Shown here piece by piece: positions 11,859-22,468 of a stretch of 64,000 nucleotides of DNA (its first letter is position 1; each line of letters starts with the position of its first letter). Below the pieces are notes generated by a model. The model ran no database searches, was not told the DNA's origin, and was given only the letters and a program-made list of their open reading frames with translations. The position numbers and the translations under genes are program-made. The stretch comes from Hirsutella rhossiliensis (lineage: Eukaryota > Ascomycota > Sordariomycetes > Hypocreales > Ophiocordycipitaceae), in assembly GCF_020360975.1 (NCBI RefSeq), contig NW_025408667.1, positions 5,518,001 to 5,582,000 of the forward strand, given 5' to 3'.

Positions 11859-14350
11859 ATAGCGGCGAACCTAAATAGCATCCTAGGCCCGGCTATAGAC
11901 CTCCCTAAGAATACCGCTATCTTCTTTAGCGTACTACTATTTAGGAGTAAGAGCTTTATTTTGCTTACTTACTACGGCGAAGTTAAAGTAGAAGGCGGCG
12001 AAGGGCGCTTCTACGCTAAAGATAAGGAAAAATTTATAGACTAAGACTAATAAGACGTTTATAGGTAGAAGTAACCTCCCTAGTACGTTTATAGAGATCG
12101 TTAGTACTTAATACTAACGGGCCCTATTAAGCGGCGGGATATTACCCTTAAAGATACTCGGATAATATATAAGGGCGTTAAAAAGATAAATAGATTTACT
12201 AGGAATAAGGCCCGCTAAGAAGAGTATATTATCGATATATATAACTTTCTCTATAGAGCTATTAATAAACGATAGGCTACGAGCTTTAGCCTTAGCGCGA
12301 TAATTAAGATTTTAATAAGAGGTATTAAGAACGTAGTATACCCCTTACCTTACCTACTATCGGTTTATACCGACTACTAAGGGGAACCTATTAAAGATAT
12401 AGAAGATAGATATACGAAGTACTACGAATACTTAAACGATAGGGAGCATTTAATTAAGTTTACCGCTCCTACCTTTAACCTTAGTTACTTTACGTATAAA
12501 TAAAGGTATACGACCGGAGTTATTAACTTTTTAGTAGGACTAAATAAAGGGGGACTTTACTAGGGAGCGTTCCTTTAAGACTAAAAGGAAGGAAACTTAG
12601 TTGTTTTTAATACTTAGAAAGAGGGACGGCACGCTAAACTCTATATATTCCTATAAGTATAATAGTAGTTTCTTTATATCCTCTAACTTCCTTATAACTT
12701 TACCTATACGCTAGTCCCTTATACCGCTTAGTAGGAAGGGTAAGAATACGGCTACTTAGCCTTAATAATAATCTAATACTAAGTTAAAGGTATAGTTAGG
12801 CTATACCTTAAGATAATTAAGTAGCGATACTTAAAGGTTAAAGTAATTTTAGAGTAAAGGTATAAGGTAATATAAGAAGCCTTATAGATAGATAAAATCT
12901 TATACCGAGACTAGTATTTCTTTAAGCTAGATAAGAGGATAAGTATAAAAGGCTATATTAATAGGCTAATATATAGAATCTAAGCTATCGCGGCGAACGA
13001 GCTTAATTATATATAAGCGATATTATAAGGTAGTAAAGTTTCTTAGTAGTTTAATAGCGGGGTTAGATAACTATAAAGGATACTATCTAATTAAGGTCTA
13101 ATAACCTTTAGCGGAGTCTTTCTTATAAGGATTCCTAGGAGCGAGCGGATTTACTAATATAACTATATTATCTTAAGAGACTAGGAAGAATAAGACCTCT
13201 AGGAAGTCCTAGAGGTAGTTAACCTCCTAGATAGGCCTACTAGATAAAGACTACCGCTCTAAAGAGATATAGAACTAGCTTATATAGTAAGGAAAGTAAG
13301 AAAGGAGCTATCTACGCTAGCTACCTTTATAGAGTAACTTAACTTAATCGCTTAAGCTACGCGCGGTTTCTTTACGAAACTCCTCCCTAAAAAGACCCCT
13401 AACTATTTAATTACGCCGATAGGAATCGAGAATAGACCTAGTCCTTCGTTACCTTAAGCGTTAACTAAATCGAGCTCCTTATTTAAACTAAGTAGCCTTT
13501 CCTTAAGTAACCTTAAGATAGGATCCCTACCTTAGAGCTTATAAAGGAGAGAGCTAAGCGCCCTTACTAGTCCCTTTATCTATATAAAAACGACGCCTTT
13601 ATTCTCCCCCTCTAATATATAGTTAATTAGGCCTACTCCTCGCCCGCTATTAACGACTCCTTTAAACGTATAGAGGAGTAAAAGACTCGTAACCGCACCC
13701 CCGCCGATAACCTAATAAGGAGCTAGTAGGGAAGAAAGGTAGATAGCCCGACTACTAACTTACCCTAGGACTCTAAAATTACTAGGCGCTCGGTTAATTA
13801 CCCTAAGGTTAAAGACTCTAGTAACGCCTATAGTACGCCCTATTACTCCCTAGAAATAAAGTATAGTAATAGCCTCTCTAGCTATAGTCCTTATAAGGTT
13901 TATACTCGGTTTTAAACCCTCCTAGGTTAAAGGAGTTAAAAACCTAGGAATATATTAAAACTACCGCTAGGATATTAACGACTATAATTCTATATATTTA
14001 CGTAGGACTATTAATAACGCGATAACGATTAGCTTATAAGACTCTATAGCTTATTTAATCTAGCCGTACCTAAAGCTATAGACTAGTAAAGACGCTAACT
14101 ACTTTATTTCCTTAACGCCTCTAAGAATAATAAGCGCGAATACTTAGGAGCGTATATAGGGGGTAGTAGATAATTATCTAAAGAAGGAAGTACGTAAGTA
14201 AAAATAGGAGAGAGCTAAATAAGTAGCTTATAGGTAAAGGGAGGAATAAAGAACGCGAAGGGAAAGGATTATAGTAAAGGAGAAAAGTTCCGTCGATAGT
14301 TTATTTACTTACTTACTTAGGAAGAGAACCTTACTTATTATTATCCGCCC
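11859..14350 (+). pseudogene. Gypsy-1 sense accessory ORF, about 830 codons, unknown protein (RIPed)
   Basis: One plus-strand frame runs from an ATA at 11,859 (probable former ATG, followed by GCG GCG AAC) to within about 40 bases of the right LTR. I followed it codon by codon. There is no frame change over 2.4 kb and all interruptions are TAA or TAG. Segments include AANLNSILGPAIDLPKNTAI, YTDYXGEPIKDIEDRYTKYY, GVINFLVGLNKGGLY and, near the C-terminus, a basic and probably coiled region (YLKKEVRKXKXERAKXVAYR). No membrane span or signal peptide is obvious, which argues against an envelope-type protein. I do not recognise a family. It is in sense with gag-pol and inside the LTRs, so it would have moved with the element. 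Confidence 0.7.
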
Positions 14351-14377
14351 TCCGTTAGCATTCTAGGTCGGAAAGTC

Positions 14378-14391
14378 GCTAGGGAGGAGTT
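14378..14391 (+). promoter_or_regulatory. Probable polypurine tract of Gypsy-1
   Basis: AGGGAGGAG lies directly before the right LTR start, where plus-strand DNA synthesis of LTR elements is primed. Its place supports plus-strand orientation of Gypsy-1. Confidence 0.6.
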
Positions 14392-14771
14392 TAACGGGTA
14401 AGATCGTACCCCTATAGATATTAGCCCGTTAGGGGGGGGGGGATAAGACCCTTAGTACTCCCCTTTTAACTTACTTCTAAGTATACTTAAAGGCGTTATA
14501 AAGACCTCGATTATCTAATTAAGTATCTTCTTTAATTATAGTTAATTTAAATTTTTATTTTTCCCCTTTAAAGTAAAGGCCGCTAGTTACGCGACTTTAG
14601 TAAAGACGAAGAAGTATAAAGTAAAGAAATCTCTAAGACTTATATATATAACCTAAGGCCCTTAAAGCTATATATAGGACCGATAATTAGATAATTACGT
14701 AGTTAATTACTCTACTAATCCTTAGCTATATACTACGTATACTTTAGGTATATACCCTTATCCCTATTAAA
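14392..14771 (+). repeat. Gypsy-1 3' LTR
   Basis: 380-bp direct copy of 2,205-2,586. The G run is 11 long here against 12 in the left copy. The TTACTT target duplication follows at once. Confidence 0.88.
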
Positions 14772-14777
14772 TTACTT

Positions 14778-17058
14778 AGGTAGGTCTATAAGAAATAAGG
14801 GAAAACTATCCTTAAAAAAGCGTCTATAAAAAGCATTACCCTAATAAAGCTTTCTTAGTCCCTAGAGATATTAGTTTAATCGACCTAAATTTCCTTATAT
14901 AGCTAGTTTAGCCGTATAGGGGTCCGTTTAGAAATTCGTCTCTTAGTCTTTCCTTAGCTATAGTATTTATATTTAACGGTCTTTAGGCCCCTTATTCGTA
15001 CGCCCTATTATAGGCCTAGCTTATATAAAGCTAGGGGGCCTAGGTAACTAAGTTATATATACTAAAGAAGACCGTCTCCTTAAGCTACTAGATAAGGGTC
15101 CTTTATAGTAAACCTATTCCTCTTAGTAAGGAAAGCTAACTTCTTAAGTAGTTCCTTCCTATAAATAAGTTAGAATTCAAGAATAAGTAAAATTTTCCTT
15201 AATAAGCCTAATAGTCTAATTCTTTTAGACTAGCCTTATAGGCTTAAACGTAGTATCCTAGAAGATTCCTTCTTATTAAAAAAGGCGGAAGGAAATTAAG
15301 CTTATTAAAAATCGAGGATAAAAAGCTACCTTTTTTTATCGAAGAATTTATATAGATCTATTAGGTAATTTCATCGTAAAATTTACCTTTCTATATCCCT
15401 TTATCTATACGGTTAATTCCCTAGTAATAAGATATTCCCTCTATACCTTTTTAAAGGACCGGAATTATAAGAGTATATTATATATATTAAGGGAAGTACT
15501 AGAGTTAAGGATAGCTGATTTTCGTAGGAGATAGTCGGATAGTCTTAATAGGTAGTCTTACTAATCTATAAGGAAGATAAATACCGGATTTCCTATACTA
15601 ACGGTTTTTCCTTAAATTTATAGCTCGAATAAAGGCAGCGGCGTTATTAGTTACTATTTCTTAGTAACTTAAATCTCGTCTATCTTCTTCTATAACGAGG
15701 GGTCCTTCTTAAGAGACTATTATACTATTTCTTATAGCCTCTTTAAAGGGTTAACTCTTTTAGGTCGGTTTTCCTTAAAGACCTACTAGTAGTCTTCTAG
15801 CCGATAGGGCTTTTTATATACTTAGTAGGTAGGTCGATTTCTCCTTATACGTTATTTCTTTAAGGAATCCTTCGCTTAGTCTAGAAGGTCTACTTAAAAA
15901 CCCCTCCTTTTTACCCCTTATTACTAATTTTAATAAAGAGGTTCGATTTCGACTAGTTCCCTAATTTTTCTACTAACGGACTAAAAGGTCTATTAGGGGA
16001 CTAGTCGGGCCGGTCTAACTAACGGGACCGGGGCTAGACCCGGAATAAGATACGTAGCCGGGGCCGGGCCTAGGGCAGCCGTTAAAGACGGTGTTAATAC
16101 TCTCGAGGGAGGTAGAGCTAAAGGAGCAATAGCTATAGCAGCAGCAGCGGGGGCCATAGTAATAAAGACTATAGTAGCTATAGGGGCAGCAGGTCGAGCC
16201 GTCTAAGTTAAGTGCTAGCTATAAAGGAATAAGACTGCTTACTATTATACTTTAGTAGCTTCTTTATTTAGTTCCCGGCTAGCCTCTCGAAAGATAGTTA
16301 AGTAACCGTTACTAATAGGTTTTATTAGCATAGATATATCTTATAGCTACTAGCCGGAAAGAGCTTTTATAAGGAAGTATTAGTTAGCTTCCTTAAGGAT
16401 TTCTTCTTACTTAGCTAGCTACGACGAAGCTAGTAGGTTCCTAGTAAAAAAGGCTCCTAAGTATAATATATAGGTCTTCTTAATACGGTTAGTTATATAG
16501 CCCTTCGAGGGAGCTATTTAGGCCTTAAGCTTTAAAAGCTACTACCTAGGAGTCTCTTCCTCTTAAAGAGAGATTAGCTTTATAGTACTAACGGATTCCG
16601 TTATCGCCGTATATATAGTAGTTAGTAGCTTTATCTTATAGAGGTACTCCTTTTAGTAACTCTTATAGTCGCCTAAGGTAGTAGAAAAAGCTCTCTACTA
16701 TATAGAGGTTAGCTCGGAGAAGAGGGTAGCTCCCTCTATAAAGTTAGTTGCCCTAAGATAAAGAGGGGCCTTAAGAGGGTCCTACTTATTAAAGAAGACT
16801 AAATTATAAATAGTTTTATTTATATAAGCCTATAGCTCCTTTACCTACTTATCCTAATCTTAGGGCTCTATAAGAATCGTCCTATAGACTATAGGGGTAG
16901 TAGAGTCGTTTTTCGATATTATTATAGGGAAAGGGGGTAGAAAAGTTAGTTAAAAATCGGCTTTTCTAGTAAGAAGGGTAAAAGGGAGCTACGAGGGATA
17001 TAAGAAAGGTGCCTTTTATAGTAGCCGGAAGGTATAGGAATTCTCTTCCTCTTAGGCT
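14778..17058 (-). pseudogene. Ty1/copia gag to integrase relic, continuation of 1-2,204 (RIPed)
   Basis: This is the other side of the Gypsy-1 insertion and reads on the minus strand like the left part. Minus-strand frames near 14,800-15,050 and 15,360-15,480 resemble integrase-region sequence, and the region above about 15,600 has the low-complexity character of a copia gag. Order on the minus strand (gag at high coordinates, RT at low) fits copia gag-PR-IN-RT. A short block at 16,080-16,260 keeps GCA triplets. The LTR-like repeat R3 starts at 17,059, where a 5' LTR would be expected. Family call is good; domain borders are uncertain. Confidence 0.6.
16080..16260 (-). repeat. GCAGCAG-rich block retaining CpA inside RIPed copia gag
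   Basis: GCAGCAGCAG and several single GCA triplets survive here while neighbouring sequence has almost no CpA. The block is also richer in G+C than its surroundings. It probably encoded a low-complexity gag segment. A similar preserved block lies at 20,437-20,640. Confidence 0.55.
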
Positions 17059-17537
17059 TATAACTCTCGCGTAGAGAGATATAAAAAGTATATAAAAATA
17101 TATAAAGGTAAAATTAAAATTAAGGGGTCGGATAGGTAGGGCAGAGAGATTTAATTCTTATAGGAGTAGTAATAATAGTAAGGGAGTAATTATTATATTG
17201 CCTTAATTCTCCTTCTTTCCTCTATCTAACGCCCCTTTTTATACCCGTCTAGCGTTTTAATTAATAAAGAAGATCTTACTTAAAGAAGCTACTAATATCC
17301 TTTTAACTACCGCGCTTTTAACCGGTTTTTCTACCGTTGCCGGTATATCTATCTTATCTCTCGCTACCTCTATAAGAAGCTATTACTACTTTTACTTCCC
17401 CTTATACCCCTACCCTCCTTTCTATACCTCCTTTTAGCTCCTTCTTCCTTCTTCTATACTAAGTGTTTTTAGCTTCCTTAGTCCCTCTTACTAAGGGATA
17501 TCTCTAGAACTATAAAATTAAGCTACGCTTTATAATA
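17059..17537 (-). repeat. R3 copy A, LTR-like repeat
   Basis: About 480 bp, repeated in the same orientation at 30,379-30,858 and 42,603-43,091. On the minus strand it starts TATTATAAAGC or TATATCGTAAAGC and contains a TATA box (GGTATAAAAAGG) near 17,225 followed by a pyrimidine/purine rich stretch. This is the layout of an LTR promoter. In copy A it sits where the 5' LTR of the minus-strand copia relic should be. No target duplication was found around any copy, so the ends may be off by a few bases. Confidence 0.65.
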
Positions 17538-18163
17538 ATAATATATAAGAAACTTATACTAGCTATCTTAGGTATTATTTTAGTTAGTTAGAATTATATT
17601 AGCCTTACTATAAAGTAACCTTAAAAAGTAGCTCCTTTATATATATAAGGTATATAGTATTAATTAGTAGTATAAGCGTTTTTAGTTAATAGTTAATTAT
17701 ATAATTATCCTTAACCTTATCTTATAATAATATTTACTTAAGTACTACTTTATTTTTCTATTATAAGGCTTAGTAGGCTATTTTCTATTAATACTAGCCT
17801 TTAGCTAAGCTAGTAATTAGGTTATTATAATAGCTTTACGCCGTACTTATTAAGTTACTAGTATTAGCCCTAGGTTTTTATTTTCTTAGTTAAGGGGCCT
17901 AGACTAAGGTTAAGGGGGAAGCCTTAATAAATTTATCGCTAGGTCTAAGTAAGCGAGGTCTAGGCCGGCCTACCTATAGTAGGGCTTACTACTAGTATAT
18001 TTATAAGCGCTTTTAAAAGCGCTAATTAGCTAATTAATAAGTAGGTTAGTATAGTTTATTAGTTTAACTAAAAATTAATTATACTCTTAGCTAGATTTAA
18101 ACTAACTTTAGTAATATAGCTAGTAGTCCTTTTAAGTATAAGACTACTATACTATAAAGGTTA
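17538..18163. repeat. R4 copy A, 626-bp repeat with perfect palindromes
   Basis: Matches 40,989-41,614 over the same length, with differences that are mostly transitions. It carries a perfect 18-bp palindrome AGCGCTTTTAAAAGCGCT at 18,006-18,023, followed directly by AATTAGCTAATT, and both are kept in the second copy. Nature unknown; a solo LTR or a non-autonomous element is possible. It abuts R3 copy A. Confidence 0.7.
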
Positions 18164-19848
18164 TTTTAGGCTTTTATAAAGCTCTTTATTAAGCTTATTT
18201 AGCTCTTTTTATCCTAGGTTAGCTTATAAGCTTATTAAGCTAAGCTTAGGGCTTTTTAAAGGGAGGTAAGTTTATTAGTTTATTAAGGCTTAGACCTTAT
18301 ATAAGGCTTCTTTTTTAGTATCGCTATATTAAAGGCCTTTATAAGGGTTCTTATTAAGAGGGAAGCTATTCCTTTTAAGCTATTTCTTTTTATAGCCCTC
18401 TTTATATTTATAAAGAGGTTTTATTCCTTCTTAGTTAAGTATTTTAAAAAGACCTTTTAGTTTACTTTCTTATAGTTATAATTAATAGGTTTAGCTAGTA
18501 AGGGCTTATTAAAGCTCCTTAAGCTAGCTTTAAATACTATAAGCTTATAGTTTAAGCTTATAGCCTTTAAGAAGCGGAAGTTAGCTTAAGTTAGCTTCTT
18601 AAATAAGCTATAAAAAGTAAGGTCTATAACTAAGGCCCCTTTTAAGCCTTACTTTTAATATATACCTTTTATAGCTACCTTAAGGTCTATTAGTAAGAAA
18701 GCTTTATAGCTATTAAGCTAGCTAATAAAGGCTTTTACTTTATAGTCCTTAAAAGGTTTTATAAAAGGGTTTTAATAAGGGTAGTATAAGTTAAAGTCCC
18801 TTACTAATAAGAAGGGCTACTATAGTAGCTAGGCTATTAATAGTAGCCTTTTTATTATAAAGGGCTCTTACTAGCCTTAGGTAGCTAAGGCTATTTTAAC
18901 CTCCTTTTTATTATATAAGTAAATAAAGGTAAATAGCTTAGTACTTTTTACCTATATAGCTTATATATTAAGGTTATAAAAGAGGTCGAAACTAAATCTA
19001 GCTTTTATTTAAGCTTCCTTCCTTTTATAAGCTATAAACTTAGGCCTTTTAGTAAGCTTAAAAAGGTTAGTAAAAACGATAAGGGTTATAATATTATAGG
19101 CTAAATACTATATAGGGATATAGCTATTATCGATCTTATAAATATAAGGCTCTTATAATAAGATAACGTCCGCTTTTATTTTTAAGGCTTACTTTAAGAT
19201 TAATAGGTTAGCTATTTCCTACGTATTAATATTATACTATATAATACTAATAAGGTTATAGTTTAGCTTAAGGGGCCTAAGAAGCTTAAGGGGCCTTATA
19301 AGTATAAGGAGGCTAAGGCTATTAAGTATTAGTTATACCCTTATAAACTTTATATTATACCTTATTAGTTATAAGGTAATTTCTTTAATAGTTATAGTAT
19401 TAAACCTTAAGGTAATAGTAGCTTTAGCTAGCTTTATAGCTAGGGTAGCTATAATCCTTAGTTAAGTACTTTTCTAAGTAAAAGGTATATTTAATAGGCT
19501 ATTAATAAGTCTAAGGGTTATAGCTAAAGGAAAGGTACTTATAGTACTATATATATATAGTATATTCCTTATAGGCCTTAACTTAAAGCTATAGACTTAT
19601 TATATAAAGGCTCTTTTTTAGTATTTAGCCCTTATAGCCTTTAAAGGAACTATAAAGATAATAGATCCTACCTTCTAAGTTAAGCTTAAGGTGCTTAGCT
19701 ACCTAGGCTACCCTAGGATATTAATCCTACTAAAGGTCTTAGCCTTTATAGCGAAGATATTAAGGATAAGGGTCTTTAAGAAGTTAAAGATACTTTAAGC
19801 TATTAGCTTAGTTTAGCTAGTAAAAAGGTTAGCGGATTTAATAAGTAG
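18164..19848 (-). pseudogene. LINE-A relic, endonuclease region (RIPed, truncated)
   Basis: On the minus strand a frame near 18,940-19,080 reads KRPKFIAYKRKEA followed by FSFDLFYNLNI, the RPRVLAYVRK-type segment of the apurinic-like endonuclease in fungal Tad/I-type LINEs. Sequence near 18,170-18,240 matches the last bases of the window, so both belong to the same LINE family. The RT is missing: homology ends at R4. The element is split by the 1,518-bp LTR element at 19,849, and its upstream part continues at 21,372. This range includes the left AGTAG target copy at 19,844-19,848. Confidence 0.65.
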
Positions 19849-20092
19849 TATTATAGGATAGAAATTACGTAATATATTACGTAATATATTACGTAATATC
19901 TTTCCCTTATATAGATCGTCTAGCTAAGAAAAGGAGAGATTCTCTTCTTTTCTCCCTTTTTATCTAACTATAGTTACTCTTTAGCTACGTTTTCCTTATA
20001 TCTTATACCGTCTCCCTCTATATCTCTCTTTCTTCTACCTTAAGCCCCCTACCTAGGACGACCTATCCGCCCTACCTAGCTATTATATAATA
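19849..20092 (+). repeat. 5' LTR of the gag-only element
   Basis: 244 bp. Contains three tandem TTACGTAATA units at 19,864-19,900, a TATATAGA box near 19,912 and a pyrimidine-rich 3' half. Matches 21,123-21,366 and the solo copy at 27,491. Confidence 0.9.
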
Positions 20093-20100
20093 AATAGTAG

Positions 20101-21078
20101 TAATTCCGTCGTTATCTCTCGATCTTAAAAGTAACTATATAAGTATACTAAGCTATCTTTACTAGTAGCTAATCTAAAAGAATACTAGTAGCTAGGCACT
20201 AAGCTAAGAGATGCACTAAGCTATAAGAGCAGTAACTAAGGTACTAAGTGCAACTATTGCTTATTAGACCGACGAGGTCGACCCCCTTTATAATAGACTT
20301 CTCCCTCCTTAGCCGAGAAGAGTAGTAAAGGCTCTATAAGATATACTAAGAAGACTAGCTCCGAAGAACCTACCGAGAATACGGAATCCTCTTCCTAACG
20401 AAGAACTAGCTATTTACGTATCTTTAGACATATCGTCTTCCTGCCCGTGCCGGCAGCAGCAACCTTCCTACCTATGCCGGCAGCAGCAACCTTCCTGCCC
20501 GCGGTAGCAGTTATCGTCTTCTTGCCCGTGCCGGCAGCAGCAACCTTCCTGCCCGCATTAGCAGTTATCTTCCTACCCGTGGCGGCACTAAGAAACGCGG
20601 CAGCTACCCCCCTGCCCAAGTTAATACCGCCCGGACCGTCGTAGACTATTAAGACTATGCCTTACGGCTAGCTTCTAATTAGCTAACTAACCCTAACTAC
20701 CGAGACTCTAATACCGGGCCGGACTATAAGACCGACCTAGTCCCCGACGGGCTAGTCCCTAACGACCCGGACTACGAGACCGAGCTAGCCCCCGACCTAG
20801 GCTACGAGACCGAGCTAGCCCCTAACCTAGGCTATGAGACGGATCTAGCCCCTAACTGCTTAGACCCGTACGACCTAGACTGCCTAGTTTACCTATATGC
20901 CGAGGAAGCCGACGAGGAAGCTATCGAGGAAGCTAACGTAGAAGCCGTCGAGGAAGCCGATAAAGAAGCCGACGAGGAAGCCGTCGAGGAAGCCGACGAG
21001 GAAGCCGACGAGGAAGCCGACGAGGAAGCTAAAGAATATTCCGACGAAGAAGTAAGTTATTCTAACGAGGACTACTAA
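20101..21078 (+). pseudogene. Single ORF of the small LTR element: R/G/S repeats and acidic tail (RIPed)
   Basis: The plus-strand frame is open from 20,101 to the TAA at 21,076-21,078 apart from TAA/TAG codons that suit CAA or CAG; an ATA at 20,137 may be the old start. About 310 residues. In order: a basic Gln-rich N-terminal part (to about 20,430); imperfect repeats of LPARAGSSN over 20,437-20,640; three repeats of DYETELAPDLG type at 20,730-20,860; and an acidic tail of repeated EEADEEA units at 20,900-21,040. The basic, Arg/Gly/Ser-repeat section could bind nucleic acid. That makes a gag-like role plausible, but no zinc knuckle or known gag fold is visible. Confidence 0.7.
20437..20640 (+). 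repeat. Tandem repeat CTTCCTGCCCGTGCCGGCAG-type, CpA retained
   Basis: About five imperfect copies of a 27-54 bp unit ending GCCGGCAGCAGCAACC. CpA and TpG are kept throughout this block, unlike the rest of the element. It encodes the LPARAGSSN repeats in the element's main frame. Confidence 0.8.
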
Positions 21079-21108
21079 GGGAGCCTAAGAGTAGGCTTAT
21101 CTTTTCCT

Positions 21109-21118
21109 TAAGGGGGGG
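21109..21118 (+). promoter_or_regulatory. Polypurine tract of the gag-only element
   Basis: TAAGGGGGGG, four bases upstream of the 3' LTR start, as needed for plus-strand priming. Confidence 0.7.
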
Positions 21119-21122
21119 CATT

Positions 21123-21366
21123 TATTATAGGATAGAAATTACGTAATATATTATATAATATATTACGTAATATCTTTCCTTTATATAGATCGTCTAGCTA
21201 AGAGAAGGAGAGATTCTCTTCTTTTCTCCCTCTTTATCTAACTATAGTTGCTCTTTAGCTATATTTTCCTTATATCTCGTACTGTCTCCCTTTATATCTC
21301 TCTTTCTTTTACTTCGAGCCCCTTACCTAGGCCGACCTATCCGCCCTACCTAGCTATTATATAATA
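21123..21366 (+). repeat. 3' LTR of the gag-only element
   Basis: 244 bp, nearly identical to the left LTR except for transitions. Followed by the AGTAG target copy. Confidence 0.9.
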
Positions 21367-21371
21367 AGTAG

Positions 21372-22460
21372 CCTCTTAAGGTATAAGGACTACTTATCCT
21401 ATTACTTTAAAAGCTTCTTTATTATATAAGGGGCCTTTATTATTATAACTATATTACCCTTATTTAAATTTAATAAGGCTAATATAGCTAGTTTCTTTAT
21501 AGCTTTATTAAGCTTATTATAAAAAGTAATAGGGCTAATAGTTAGCCTTAGTAGTCCCTTTTTTAGCTTTAAGATAAGCTAGAAGTCCTTTTTTATATTC
21601 CTCTTAGCTAGGGCCTTAGCTAGGGCCTTAGCTAAGACCTTAGGCGCCTTCTTTATAGTAACCTTAGCCTATAAGCTAGCTTCGAGGTTTCCTTAAGTAG
21701 CCTTAGGTCGTTAAGCGGCCTTAGGCTATTATAGGGGCTATTATAAGGGCTATTAGTAGTCTAGGGTCCCTATAGCTACCTTCTTAAGCCTTTTTATAAG
21801 GGTCTTATAAAAGGGTTTAATTTTTAAGCTTCCTTAAAAGCTTAGAGGGCCTATTAAAGGAAGCCCTAAGCCCGGTCCTTAAAGAAGAGGTGCTAGGGCT
21901 AAAGCTAAGGCTACTACTACTATAAGCGTTAAAGTATAAGTTAGATAGGTATAGGGTTAATAAGGCTATTAAAAGTAGCTTTCTTTTACCCCTTTACTTA
22001 CTTAAGAGGCTAGTTTAGCTAGAAGTAGCTAGCTTAAAGTAGGGCTAGGCTAGGCTTAAAGAAGCTAATCTTAGGCCTACTAAGCTAGATTAAGCTAATA
22101 GTTTAAGTAAGCCCTAAGCTTATTTTATTATCTTATATCTTAATATCCTCTTAGTCTTAGTCTTAGCCTTAAGCTTTAAGCCTCTCTTTTAAGGTCTTTA
22201 AAGGGTATTAGCCTTTTAAAGCTTCCCTTAAGCGGGCCCTAGCTTCTAAGGTACTTATTTCGGCTCCTAAAATAAAGGGGGGGGGGGGGTTAAAGGGGCC
22301 TACTTTAGGCCTAGGCCGGGGTCCTAGGTCGGGTCTAGGCTAGGTTCTATTAGTAAGGGATATATACCCTTAGTTAGTAAGGGTAAGGAAGAGTTTTCTA
22401 CCTATATAAGGGAAAACCTAGCCTAAGTTATAAACTTTAATAGTATATTATATACCTACT
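21372..22460 (-). pseudogene. LINE-A relic, upstream (ORF1-like) part (RIPed)
   Basis: Continuation of LINE-A beyond the LTR element. On the minus strand a frame near 21,380-21,600 reads like a LINE ORF1 segment (for example TFYNKLNKAIKKLAILALLN). Above about 22,200 the frame is lost and low-complexity sequence follows, including a 13-G run at 22,277-22,289. The 5' end of the LINE cannot be fixed. Confidence 0.5.
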
Positions 22461-22468
22461 AGTAGCTA

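Larger units (their letters stand above)
2205..14771 (+). mobile_element. Gypsy-1: complete 12.6-kb Ty3/Gypsy LTR retrotransposon with accessory ORFs (RIPed)
   Basis: Two direct LTRs of 382 and 380 bp bound the element. The sequence TTACTT at 2,199-2,204 is repeated at 14,772-14,777 as a 5-6 bp target-site duplication. A possible primer-binding site follows the left LTR near 2,588, with TAGTCTCTAGGG as the likely RIPed form of a TGG-starting site. A polypurine run precedes the right LTR. Gag, protease, RT, RNase H and integrase are readable in order on the plus strand up to about 9,540. About 4.8 kb of further sequence then holds two long accessory frames (10,330-11,180 minus and 11,859-14,350 plus). 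Typical fungal Ty3 elements are 5-8 kb, so this one is unusually long. It is inserted in a minus-strand copia relic. Confidence 0.88.
19849..21366 (+). mobile_element. Gag-only LTR retroelement, complete, 1,518 bp
   Basis: Two 244-bp LTRs (19,849-20,092 and 21,123-21,366) start TATTATA and end TATAATA, i.e. TGTTATA...TATAACA before RIP. A perfect 5-bp target duplication AGTAG lies at 19,844-19,848 and 21,367-21,371. A polypurine tract (TAAGGGGGGG) sits at 21,109-21,118. A possible primer-binding site (TAGTAGTAATTCC, former TGG...) follows the left LTR. The 1,030-bp interior holds a single reading frame and no room for RT or integrase, so the element must have relied on another element's enzymes. 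This resembles the plant TR-GAG or TRIM type in layout. A solo LTR of the same family is at 27,491-27,711. Inserted into LINE-A. Confidence 0.9.

Noticed and set aside
11859..14350. Envelope-like gene in Gypsy-1
   Set aside because: No signal peptide, transmembrane anchor or fusion-type hydrophobic stretch could be seen in the frame.
20410..20644. Open frames of 65-69 residues on both strands (PAAATFLP and GRKVAAAG repeats)
   Set aside because: They are off-frame readings of the tandem repeat. The frame continuous with the rest of the element is the one ending at 21,078.
22277..22289. 13-G run as a polypurine tract of an LTR element
   Set aside because: No LTR starts after it and no matching partner was found.
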